From: Thermodesulfovibrio sp.
Lineage (GTDB): Bacteria; Nitrospirota; Thermodesulfovibrionia; Thermodesulfovibrionales; UBA6898
Length of the DNA stretch: 64,000 bases
NCBI GenBank assembly: GCA_013824615.1
Contig: PNOC01000004.1
Coordinates: 32,031 to 96,030 of the forward strand
Direction of reading: 5' to 3'
Below are positions 27,436 to 35,535 of this stretch, in pieces. The notes beneath the pieces were generated by a model, which did no database searches, was not told the origin of the DNA, and was given only the letters and a program-made list of their open reading frames with translations. The number at the start of each line of letters is the position of its first letter. Position 1 is the stretch's first letter. Position numbers and translations under genes: made by a program.

Positions 27436-28164
27436 ATGGCCACTATAAACAAAACATCAATCTCAATAGGCGCGCTGCTGGCCGCATCATTCCTCGGGGT
27501 ACTCATCCTGATCTTCTCGCCGGTTTTCGGTAACGGCAGGAACGGTCTCACCTATGCTGACGACATGTTCAACTCGCTCTCGAAAGGGTCGTCATATTTT
27601 ATTCCTGAACTCCAGAAGAATGCGGATAAATTCAAGGGACAGGCTTTTTCTGTCAAGATCAGTGCTGCCAAAGCAGAGGACAAGCCTGGTGACACAGAAA
27701 AAAGAATCGAAAACCTCTCCAAGGTCCTCACGCCTGCAGGAGCGAGGATAGAGGTATCCGGCACGGACATGAAGATCGAGGGTGATCTTGGAGCGATACT
27801 CGCCTCGGCACTGCAGGATTCAGATGCCATGTATAAGAACCAGGGAGAGGCGATCAAGACCCGCTACAGCTTCGACGACGAAAAGAAGATCTTCAGGCAG
27901 TGGCATAACGCCTTCAGTGCCATGGATAAGGCCCTGAAGAAAGACGGCAAAATTGAACAGGCCAAGATCATCTCAGACGTTTCCAAGAAGGCCGTCGAAA
28001 CCGCCTATAACTACTATAAGGTTGACGCAGTCCAGGTGAAGGAAAAAGCCGTACTCATGACAGCGCTGCTCGTCTTCTACGTTGTATACACCATGTGGTG
28101 GGGCTTCGCGATCTATTTCTTATTTGACGGCGTCGGCCTCTCGATGAGCAAGGCCAAACATTAA
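27436..28164 (+). CDS. Two-helix membrane protein with periplasmic domain, unknown
   Basis: A 242-residue protein. Transmembrane helices lie at about residues 8-30 and 203-231. The loop between them (about 170 residues, Lys/Asp-rich, probably periplasmic) has no motif I recognise. Its start is 2 nt after the TSUP stop and GGGGGATG overlaps the end of that gene, so translation is coupled. This suggests an accessory subunit of the transporter, comparable to the small membrane protein beside the second TSUP transporter, though the two are not similar. Confidence 0.75.
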   Translation: MATINKTSISIGALLAASFLGVLILIFSPVFGNGRNGLTYADDMFNSLSKGSSYFIPELQKNADKFKGQAFSVKISAAKAEDKPGDTEKRIENLSKVLTPAGARIEVSGTDMKIEGDLGAILASALQDSDAMYKNQGEAIKTRYSFDDEKKIFRQWHNAFSAMDKALKKDGKIEQAKIISDVSKKAVETAYNYYKVDAVQVKEKAVLMTALLVFYVVYTMWWGFAIYFLFDGVGLSMSKAKH

Positions 28165-28181
28165 TATTAAGGAGAAACAGA

Positions 28182-28613
28182 ATGAAAATACTCGTTCCGG
28201 TTGACGGATCCAAATACTCTGAAGAAGCTCTCAAGATCGCTGCAGACCTGGCAAAGACCAAAGGGGCAGGCATCTGCCTTATTAATGTCGTGCCTTTCAT
28301 AGAGGGAGTCGATCTAGAAATATCTGCTTCGGAAAGAGAGGGCCTCAACAGCTCTCTTACCAAAAGAGGCGACTATATTATGCAGCAGGCAGCAGGCAGC
28401 CTGACTGCGCAGAATATTGACTCGACCTGCAAGCTCGTGGTGGCTGCTACCTCAGTGCCTGACGTAATCATCGACTATGCAGAAACGGAAAAAGTGGACC
28501 TCATTATCATGGGCTCGAAGGGTCTCAGTTCATCTTCACGTTTCACTCTGGGCAGTGTTACCTCAAACGTCGTAAAACATAGTCCTTGTTCTGTATATGT
28601 CGTAAAGATATAA
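28182..28613 (+). CDS. Universal stress protein, UspA family
   Basis: A 143-residue single-domain Usp. The N-terminus MKILVPVDGSKYSEEALKIA and the C-terminal ATP-binding loop pattern G-x2-G-x9-G-S (GSKGLSSSSRFTLGSVTSNV) suggest the nucleotide-binding subtype. AAGGAG precedes the ATG. It ends the locus-1 transporter operon, which closes with a hairpin. Its role in this context is not known. Confidence 0.92.
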   Translation: MKILVPVDGSKYSEEALKIAADLAKTKGAGICLINVVPFIEGVDLEISASEREGLNSSLTKRGDYIMQQAAGSLTAQNIDSTCKLVVAATSVPDVIIDYAETEKVDLIIMGSKGLSSSSRFTLGSVTSNVVKHSPCSVYVVKI

Positions 28614-28624
28614 TAATACGCATA

Positions 28625-28655
28625 AGCAGGAAAGGCGGGGTCCGCCTTTCCTGCT
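28625..28655 (+). terminator. Hairpin closing the locus-1 transporter operon
   Basis: AGCAGGAAAGGCGG (28625-28638) pairs perfectly with CCGCCTTTCCTGCT (28642-28655) around a 3-nt loop. There is no U tract. Confidence 0.6.
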
Positions 28656-28675
28656 GCTGATCCTGTCACTGAACT

Positions 28676-30946
28676 ATGAACCCATTTGACCGCTCATTCA
28701 ACTCTTCAGCCTCCGGCTGGCTTTTCTTCTTTAAGCCGCTCCATAAATATTTTTCAAAGCACCCCATTCGAAAAACCGTTATCATCGCCGCAGTCCTTCT
28801 GGCGATCGTCCTGCTGTCAGGCTGGCAGTTCATGGCCAAGGTCAAGGAAGTGGTAACTGATGACTTCAATCAGCAGCAGCTTGTCCTGGCCCGCCATGCC
28901 GCAGAGCAGATCAAGAACCATGTGGATACCGCCCGTAAGGAATTGGTCCTCCTTGCCCTCTCCCCGTCGATCCAGTACTATGAAAAGAGTTTTCTGCCGA
29001 AGCGCATGCAGATCGCCTTCTCGAGCCTCAAACAGGAGGGTGCCCTTGAACTCCGCTATCTGGACGCCACAGGACAAAGGACCTATACCGTAAGCGGTGC
29101 GCAGTTCGACAACGTGCAGTCCGATCCGGAAGATCTAAAGTTCCACCATTGGGCAAAAGACAATATGAAGCGCTACGGAACACTGGCAAGCGAGGTCTAT
29201 CCCCTGCCGCAGGAACCGGACGGGCAGAAACTGGTCATGAAGATCGCGGTGCCGGTCTGGCAGGTCTCTGTCGACGATTCGCATCCCGTGGCAACCGGCA
29301 AGTTCTCCGGCACTATCGTCATCATCATGGACGTCACCTCACTGATACAGAATCTGACTGCAGGGATCAAATCCGGAAAGACCGGTTACGCCTGGGTGAT
29401 CGACAGCAACGGAACGTTCCTGTACCACATCGAGAAGAGCCTGATCGGCAGGAATGCCTTTGAGGCCAGAAAAGAGAAGGTGTCAACCATCTCCTTTGCC
29501 CGCATAAACGAGATCCAGAAAAAGATGATGCTGACCGGTAAAGAGGGCACCAGCTGGTATGTCTCCGGCTGGCACAGGGGCAAGGAAGGCACCATTAAAA
29601 AGCTCATCGCCTACAGCCCGATTGTGCTGACTGATCTGGCGGAAACCAGGACTTGGTCCGTGGCGGTCGTCGCCCCGGTCAGTGAAGTGGAAGGCGCTAT
29701 CCACGGCATACAGATACGCCAGTTCATGATGCAGGGGGTCCTGATCTTCATCATCCTCGGCGGCTCGCTGACCGTCATCTCGCTGATGGTCCGCTGGTCA
29801 TCCTCACTCCAGCAGGAAGTCAGCCGCCAGACCAAAGAGTTGATGAAGTCGGAGCAGCGGTACCGCTCCCTGATCGAAAACGCCGAGGACATCATCTTTA
29901 CGATCGACCGTGATGGCAACCTGGCCTCAATTAACACTTACGGCGCAAAGCTGCTCAACCGCTCAGAAGACCAGATCATAGGCCATAATATCACCGAGAT
30001 CTTTTCCTGGCCGACTGCCGAAATGCTGCTACAGACGATCAAGGAGGTCTACGACATCAAGCGCGGCAGGCAGGTGACGCACCTGATACGTGTCGGGGAG
30101 AAGGATATCTGGCTTAACACCAACTTCAGGAGACTGCTGGACGATGCCGGAAACATATACGCCATACTGGGCATCTCCCGGAATATTACAGAACGCAAAA
30201 AAATGGAAGAACAGGGCTACTACACCGAAAAACTCGCCTCCATGGGGACCCTTGCCGCGGGTGTGGCCCACGAGATAAACAACCCCCTTGCGATCATACT
30301 CGGGTTCACGGATATGCTCCTGGAAAAAACACCGCCGGATTCGGAATCTCACGATATCCTGAAGACCATCGAGGGGCAGGGACATAAGGCTAAAAAAGTG
30401 GTGGACAATCTTCTGACCTTTGCCAGGACCAAAGAACACACGGAAACCAGTGTGGACATCAATAAAAACATTACCGAGGTGTTAACGGTGCTCGGAAATA
30501 ACCTTCTGGTCCGCAAGGTGGCGATCAACACCCTGGATCTCGGAAGCGATCTCCCGCCGGTCAAGGGAGATCCGGACGAGCTCCAGCAGGTATTCCTGAA
30601 CATCATCAACAACGCGGTCTATGCCATGAAGGGCGGGGGAAAGCTCTCGATTATAACAAGCCCTGCAGAGGACGGGAAATGGGTCGAGATCAGAATTTCC
30701 GACACAGGCAGCGGCATCAGAAAAGAGCATCGAAAGAATATCTTCGATCCGCTCTTCACCACAAAAAAGGTCGGCGATGGCACAGGTTTGGGGCTCTCCG
30801 TGTCATACGGTATAATAACCAGGCATCGCGGCACCATCGCCTTTGACACAAAGACAGCTGATGAGTCTGAAACTCCCGGCACCACATTCATCATAACACT
30901 GCCGGCAATGCCGGACATAAAAGGGCTGCGGGGAAAAACCGCATAA
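28676..30946 (+). CDS. Membrane sensor histidine kinase with Cache and PAS domains
   Basis: A 756-residue inner-membrane kinase. Helices at about residues 35-56 and 350-372 enclose a large periplasmic Cache-type sensor domain. A PAS domain follows (about 395-510, SLIENAEDIIFTIDRDGN). HisKA has GVAHEINNPLAIILGF with phospho-acceptor H532. The HATPase boxes are DELQQVFLNIINNAVYAM, DTGSGI and GTGLGLSV. The 3' neighbour is its likely partner, a single-domain receiver 16 nt away. The ligand is unknown; proximity to the TSUP locus suggests a small anion or related metabolite. Confidence 0.93.
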   Translation: MNPFDRSFNSSASGWLFFFKPLHKYFSKHPIRKTVIIAAVLLAIVLLSGWQFMAKVKEVVTDDFNQQQLVLARHAAEQIKNHVDTARKELVLLALSPSIQYYEKSFLPKRMQIAFSSLKQEGALELRYLDATGQRTYTVSGAQFDNVQSDPEDLKFHHWAKDNMKRYGTLASEVYPLPQEPDGQKLVMKIAVPVWQVSVDDSHPVATGKFSGTIVIIMDVTSLIQNLTAGIKSGKTGYAWVIDSNGTFLYHIEKSLIGRNAFEARKEKVSTISFARINEIQKKMMLTGKEGTSWYVSGWHRGKEGTIKKLIAYSPIVLTDLAETRTWSVAVVAPVSEVEGAIHGIQIRQFMMQGVLIFIILGGSLTVISLMVRWSSSLQQEVSRQTKELMKSEQRYRSLIENAEDIIFTIDRDGNLASINTYGAKLLNRSEDQIIGHNITEIFSWPTAEMLLQTIKEVYDIKRGRQVTHLIRVGEKDIWLNTNFRRLLDDAGNIYAILGISRNITERKKMEEQGYYTEKLASMGTLAAGVAHEINNPLAIILGFTDMLLEKTPPDSESHDILKTIEGQGHKAKKVVDNLLTFARTKEHTETSVDINKNITEVLTVLGNNLLVRKVAINTLDLGSDLPPVKGDPDELQQVFLNIINNAVYAMKGGGKLSIITSPAEDGKWVEIRISDTGSGIRKEHRKNIFDPLFTTKKVGDGTGLGLSVSYGIITRHRGTIAFDTKTADESETPGTTFIITLPAMPDIKGLRGKTA

Positions 30947-30962
30947 ACAGGAGGATACATTA

Positions 30963-31385
30963 ATGGCTGCAACAATTCTGGCAGTTGACGACGAACCTGA
31001 TATGCTGAAACTGCTCAGCATGATCATAAAGGAAAAAACCGGGCACAAGATCATCACCACAAACAATCCGGTCGAGGCGCTTGAGATTGCAAAACAGGGC
31101 GGCATCGACCTGCTTATTGCCGATCTGAAGATGCCGGGACTCGACGGCAGTGAACTGCTCGACGCGGTCAAGGCGGTCGACCAGAATATCCCTGTCGTGA
31201 TCATGACCGCGTTTGCCTCAGAGGAAGCAGCGGCAGAGACCTTACAGAAAGGCGGCTTTGACTTCATCATCAAGCCCTTCCGCAAAGAGCAGATCCTCTC
31301 GACCATAGACAAGGCCCTTAAATGGACCGCGATGCAGAAGGAAAACCGGGAGTTAAAGGCAAAACTGAAGGGCTCAGAGGGCTGA
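30963..31385 (+). CDS. Single-domain response regulator (locus 1)
   Basis: A 140-residue receiver with D9/D10, phospho-acceptor D54 (LLIADLKMPG), a Thr in VVIMTAF and the Lys in FIIKPF. About 20 residues of helical tail follow; there is no output domain. The receiver resembles NtrC-type proteins that have lost the AAA+ and DNA-binding parts. GGAGG precedes the ATG. It is co-transcribed with the kinase and ends 9 nt before the stop of the convergent PEP-synthase-like gene. Confidence 0.92.
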   Translation: MAATILAVDDEPDMLKLLSMIIKEKTGHKIITTNNPVEALEIAKQGGIDLLIADLKMPGLDGSELLDAVKAVDQNIPVVIMTAFASEEAAAETLQKGGFDFIIKPFRKEQILSTIDKALKWTAMQKENRELKAKLKGSEG

Positions 31386-31394
31386 TTTTGACCG

Positions 31395-33941
31395 CTACTT
31401 ACCCAGCCCCAGCGGCTGGAGGTGGTCGCGGACGAATTCGTCGCGGTACCAGTCGGTGATATCGTCGTTGTACATGGCCATGTCGAGCTGTTTGGTAAAC
31501 ACGGTCATCCGGCCCATCGCCTCAAGCCGCCGCTCTATCTCCGGCCTTTTGAACTTCAGCAGGACGGCGTTGACCACATCCTCGGTCAGCCTGACCCTGA
31601 AGTCCAGCATCTCCAGGAGTTCCTTGATTAACCGCACCCTGCGGAGTCTGCGGTCGGTTGCAGCCCCGCCGCCTTTGAAAAAGAACCTCACATAATTATC
31701 ATTAAGTGTATCGCCGGCAAAGGCCTCGACCATCGAGAAGTGATACCCGAGCCTGATGCTGAAGTTCATATAGTTCCCTGAGACGATCGCAAAACTTCTG
31801 ATCGCCGTCTGCTGCAGCTGTTCTTCGGTGATCGAAGCAGCATGGGCCATCATGCCCAGAAAGCCCTTTGCGTCCGCTGCCCGGGGCTCAGGCCATTTCA
31901 TGCCACGGAGACCTTTCAGAAAGGATATATACGGCACAGAAAGAACATCTTCAGGAAGGGCCTTTTCAACCCCGGGCCGCATACCGCCGCCAACGTCGAT
32001 CATGTGGGCATCCATCGGCACCCCGGCTGCAAGGGATATGGTAGAGGCCCCCTCCATCTCATCCGTATCACTCATCCCGAACATCTCTGACATGGCCTTC
32101 TCGTGGGAAAATCTGGTGATGTCATGCAGCGTGGTGCAGGATTCCGGTCGAAATTGCTCGCTTTCAGGATCAATGAGACGCAGGGGGACGATGAACTGAA
32201 TTGCCTGATCAAGGAGATGAAAGAGGTTCGTTTCCCTGAGCGAATCCTTTCTTCCCGAATCATACTCCAGGAGCTGTTCCACCCTGCCCTCGTAGACATT
32301 ACAGTTTATCGCATCCACCGTAACTTCCTGCCCCTGCCTCAGGACAGAGGTGGCAATATCCGTATCCAGGATAGCAGGCAGGTGATACTCGCGCGCCAGA
32401 GAGGCCATATGGCCTGTTGCCCCGCCCACATCAGTAACAATGGCCGAGGCACGGTCCATAACCGTCACAAACTTCGTGGAGGTGGTCCGTGAAACAAGGA
32501 CCCCGTTGTCAGGAAAGTTCGCAAGGTCGCTGTCCGCTTTCACCAAGTATACTCTGCCGCAGCCGATGCCCCGGCTCGCAATAACGCCCTTTTCAATGAG
32601 CAGGGGAAAGCCCTCCACCCGACGGGGCATTAGTTTTTTACTTTCATGGGCAAAAACTCTGAGAGGACGCGTCTGCAGCAGCAGCACGCTGCCGGCAGTA
32701 TCAACCGTCCACTCAATGTCCTGGGGTTTGCCAAAATGCTGCTCCAGCGAGAGGGCATATCCGGCAAGGGTCCTGATCTGCTCCGGACTGAGACAGGGCT
32801 GACTGCGAAGGTCTCCTTTGACCGGAACAGCTTCAACCCCCTGCTCTTTCCTGCCGGCAATCATGGTCTCTTTATCACTGATACTCTGCTCAATAATTTC
32901 TCCGCTGTCGCGCGCCACCAGGAACCTGTCGGTCTTGCCCGTACCGTCAACAACCTGCTGGGCAAGGCCCCATGTGCCGTTAATTATCATGGCCTTCGGC
33001 TGCTGGCTGTTAGGGTCCTGCGAATACATGACGCCGCCGGCCCTGGCAGGAATCATCCGCATAACGCCTACCGCCATTGCCATCTCTTCACCGGCAAAGC
33101 CTTTTGATGCTGCATAATAGAGGGCCCTGGGGGTAAAGAGACTTGCAAGCACAGCACGGTAGCGGCCGGGGATCTCCTCAGGCCTTACCTGAAGATAGGT
33201 TGCGTACTGCCCGGCAAAAGAGAAATGACCATCCTCGGCAATCGCACTGCTCCGGACCGATACCCTCACGTCATTGCCGACCTCATGCATCAGGCGTCCG
33301 GAAGCATCCCGGATGGCTGCGTCCAGTTCAGGAGGCAGTGCCCCTTCCATGATAAGTTTCTGAAACCCGGTACTGGCCGCCTCCAGGGCTGCGGTATCTT
33401 TCATGTCAAGCCCTTTAAGCAGTCCTGAGAGCCTCTCCTGCAGATCGTTATAGGCAACGAATTCCCTGAACGCAGAGGAGGTAATGACAAACCCTTCCGG
33501 CACCGGTAGTTTCAGTCTGCTGCTCATTTCACCTATATTGGCCATCTTGCCGCCGGCAATCAGAGTCATATCAGAGGTTAGACTTCCCAGACGAAGCACA
33601 TATTCTGCACGAGGAATCTCTGTCCGCTGATTGACAGCCTGTTGAATCCTCTGCTGTATAAGATCAAAAGACTGGTTCAGGGCAATATATCTGTTGCCGG
33701 AGAGTACGTTAAGATCAGTGATTATGGATGAAACTCTTGTGGTCGCTTCTGAAACAGTGCGTCCAATATAATTCATATCAAAGAGAAAGTCCCCTGAGGA
33801 CTTTTCTTCAAGGTCCGCCATCAGTTCAAGCACGGCATTGTTTTCGTGAAGAAGGCGCTGGAACGCCTCGTACCTGGAGCGAAAGGCAAGAGCCAGCTCG
33901 TCATCTTTTCTGGCCCTGTCCTTCCTGAAAATATTGAACAT
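31395..33941 (-). CDS. PEP synthase-like protein: ATP-grasp and phospho-His domains, unusual C-terminus
   Basis: An 848-residue cytoplasmic protein. Residues 1-125 are helical. Residues 130-430 match the PPDK/PEP synthase ATP-binding domain (LTLIAGGKMANIGEMSS, VRSSAIAEDGHFSFAGQY, DIEWTVD). Residues 450-560 are the swivelling phospho-His domain with GGATGHMASLARE, catalytic H511. The last 280 residues do not show the TIM-barrel motifs of PEP synthase, so pyruvate may not be the acceptor. No Shine-Dalgarno is present; TATACT (33949-33954) lies 7 nt before the ATG, suggesting a leaderless mRNA. It is flanked by the two signalling loci. A phosphotransferase with a regulatory or small-molecule target, as in rifampin phosphotransferase, is possible (inference). 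Confidence 0.85.
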   Translation of the reverse strand: MFNIFRKDRARKDDELALAFRSRYEAFQRLLHENNAVLELMADLEEKSSGDFLFDMNYIGRTVSEATTRVSSIITDLNVLSGNRYIALNQSFDLIQQRIQQAVNQRTEIPRAEYVLRLGSLTSDMTLIAGGKMANIGEMSSRLKLPVPEGFVITSSAFREFVAYNDLQERLSGLLKGLDMKDTAALEAASTGFQKLIMEGALPPELDAAIRDASGRLMHEVGNDVRVSVRSSAIAEDGHFSFAGQYATYLQVRPEEIPGRYRAVLASLFTPRALYYAASKGFAGEEMAMAVGVMRMIPARAGGVMYSQDPNSQQPKAMIINGTWGLAQQVVDGTGKTDRFLVARDSGEIIEQSISDKETMIAGRKEQGVEAVPVKGDLRSQPCLSPEQIRTLAGYALSLEQHFGKPQDIEWTVDTAGSVLLLQTRPLRVFAHESKKLMPRRVEGFPLLIEKGVIASRGIGCGRVYLVKADSDLANFPDNGVLVSRTTSTKFVTVMDRASAIVTDVGGATGHMASLAREYHLPAILDTDIATSVLRQGQEVTVDAINCNVYEGRVEQLLEYDSGRKDSLRETNLFHLLDQAIQFIVPLRLIDPESEQFRPESCTTLHDITRFSHEKAMSEMFGMSDTDEMEGASTISLAAGVPMDAHMIDVGGGMRPGVEKALPEDVLSVPYISFLKGLRGMKWPEPRAADAKGFLGMMAHAASITEEQLQQTAIRSFAIVSGNYMNFSIRLGYHFSMVEAFAGDTLNDNYVRFFFKGGGAATDRRLRRVRLIKELLEMLDFRVRLTEDVVNAVLLKFKRPEIERRLEAMGRMTVFTKQLDMAMYNDDITDWYRDEFVRDHLQPLGLGK

Positions 33942-33988
33942 GATGAATAGTATAACCTATTTCAGAAGCCAATCAGCTGGCAGAGACT

Positions 33989-34130
33989 AATTAGAGTCTG
34001 TGTATAAATTGCCTTTTTTGTTTTTGGCTGTCATTCTCGCGAAGGCGGGAATCCATTGTTTCTAAAAAGTTCTGGATCCCCGGGTCAAGCCCGAGGATGA
34101 CAAACCATACTTTATACACAGACACTAATT
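33989..34130. repeat. MITE-like palindromic repeat, copy A
   Basis: A 142-bp element bounded by 20-bp inverted repeats with one mismatch: AATTAGAGTCTGTGTATAAA at 33989-34008 and its complement at 34111-34130. Inside are two nested palindromic modules, GTCATTCTCGCGAAGGCGGG... and GGATCCCCGGGTCAAGCCCG..., shared with four other places in the window. No coding capacity. It sits between the divergent PEP-synthase-like and gntR-2 genes. Confidence 0.8.
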
Positions 34131-34151
34131 AACGTAACCCTTGCCGTAAAC

Positions 34152-34201
34152 ATTCATACGTATGAATTAAGCTTGATTTATTTATTATAATGTTATAACA
34201 T
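34152..34201 (+). promoter_or_regulatory. Two perfect palindromes at the gntR-2 promoter
   Basis: ATTCATACGTATGAAT (34152-34167, 16 bp) and ATGTTATAACAT (34190-34201, 12 bp) flank a TATAAT box (34186-34191). The first overlaps the -35 position and the second the expected start region. Both could bind the GntR protein encoded 33 nt downstream. Confidence 0.55.
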
Positions 34202-34233
34202 GATACATAATAATTCATTAGGATCTATAAACC

Positions 34234-34971
34234 ATGACAGTAATTATCAACAGAGACAACACGAAAAAACTGTATATCCAGCTTCTCGATATAATGAAGG
34301 GCAAGATCGAGAACGGGGAATGGGCGGTTGACTCACAAATCCCGACTGAAGATGATCTCTGCAAAATGTACGAGGTGAGCAAGGCCACGGTCAGGCAGGC
34401 GGTCGCTGAACTGGTCAGAAGCGGTTATGTGCTGAAACAGCAGGGCCGGGGAACCTTTGTCTGCAAGCGCGTAATCTCCGAAGAACTTTCGATGCTGACC
34501 AGCTTTAAAGAGCTTATGCTCGAAGCAAAGGTGGTGTTTTCGACCAAGGTCCTGGCTCAAACCGTTCTCATGCCGACCGACGACCTTGACCTGATGCTGA
34601 ACATCCCCGAAGACATGCATGTCATCTACCTGAAGAGACTGCGTTTTGTGGGAAGCGAGGCCATACTCCTCCAGGAATCCTACCTGCCGCATCATATCTG
34701 CCCCCAGCTTCTCCAGGACGACCTGGAACAGAACTCCCTGCTTGAAATTCTGGAAAAAAAATATCAGATCATGATCACCAAGGTGCAGGACTTTATTGAG
34801 GTTACCCCTGTCTCGGCATCTGAGGGGACCTTGCTCGGCCTCGAGCCCGGTACATCCGCCCTGCTGCTCGAACAGAGATTTTTTGCGGGCTCCCAGCAAA
34901 TCATGTATACTCGATCATTAAAGAGGCCGGAACGCTTCCGCTTCTTTATTGAACGCGAAAGAAAATCTTAG
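34234..34971 (+). CDS. GntR-family regulator, HutC/UTRA type (locus 2)
   Basis: A 245-residue paralogue of the regulator at 25406. Both share KLYIQL, the helix-turn-helix core VSKATVRQAV and GRGTFV. The UTRA domain covers about residues 90-240. The Shine-Dalgarno is weak (AGGA, 12 nt before ATG). It begins an operon-like series running to 40246 that includes a CBS protein, kinases, receivers and a second TSUP transporter. Autoregulation through the upstream palindromes is likely but inferred. Confidence 0.9.
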   Translation: MTVIINRDNTKKLYIQLLDIMKGKIENGEWAVDSQIPTEDDLCKMYEVSKATVRQAVAELVRSGYVLKQQGRGTFVCKRVISEELSMLTSFKELMLEAKVVFSTKVLAQTVLMPTDDLDLMLNIPEDMHVIYLKRLRFVGSEAILLQESYLPHHICPQLLQDDLEQNSLLEILEKKYQIMITKVQDFIEVTPVSASEGTLLGLEPGTSALLLEQRFFAGSQQIMYTRSLKRPERFRFFIERERKS

Positions 34972-34982
34972 GAGGCCACAGC

Positions 34983-35483
34983 ATGACTGACCAGGAAAAG
35001 CAGGTCCGTGAAATCATTATCGACGTTTTCGAGTTCCCCCATGTCCCGTACTGGTTCACCATACGCCAGGTATCAGGAATACTGAAGAAATCTCTTAGCG
35101 GGGGGAAATGCCTGCGGCCTGTTGCAGCGCTGGTCTTTGATGAGAAGTACAATCTTCTGGGGCATATCGAGATGAAAGATATCCTCTCGGGGATAGCCTC
35201 TGCAGCCTTCTCCGGCCAGGCTGAAGACCTGGAGGTAATAAGTGCCCCTGGCGACGAAACGACAACCGCCCTCAAGGAACTTTCGGAAAAACCGGTAAGC
35301 ACCCTGCTGACGCCTTTCAAACTCTTTGCCGATCCGGAGGACTCCATAGCCAAAGCTGCCGAGCTGATGCTCAGGAATAATCTTCAAATTCTTCCTGTCC
35401 TGGAAAATCAGAAGAAACTGCTCGGTGTGGTGCGGAGCACCGACATCTTCGAATATCTTTCAACCAGGTTCTTCCTGGCATGA
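34983..35483 (+). CDS. Tandem CBS-domain protein
   Basis: A 166-residue soluble protein. After a short N-terminal helix it carries two CBS units: PVAALVFDEKYNLLGHIEMK (about residues 40-60) and LQILPVLENQKKLLGVVRST (about 130-150). CBS pairs bind adenosyl nucleotides and act as energy sensors. GGAGG precedes the ATG. It lies between gntR-2 and the kinase; the kinase start falls 52 nt after its stop. Confidence 0.88.
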   Translation: MTDQEKQVREIIIDVFEFPHVPYWFTIRQVSGILKKSLSGGKCLRPVAALVFDEKYNLLGHIEMKDILSGIASAAFSGQAEDLEVISAPGDETTTALKELSEKPVSTLLTPFKLFADPEDSIAKAAELMLRNNLQILPVLENQKKLLGVVRSTDIFEYLSTRFFLA

Positions 35484-35535
35484 AAAACAGCCGTTCGGGC
35501 TGCTGCTGCCTATCTGCTCTTGGAACTGCGGCGAT

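Noticed and set aside
28614..28675. Hairpin as a riboswitch for the kinase gene
   Set aside because: It is a simple perfect stem with a 3-nt loop and no further structure; a terminator or 3'-end stabiliser explains it.
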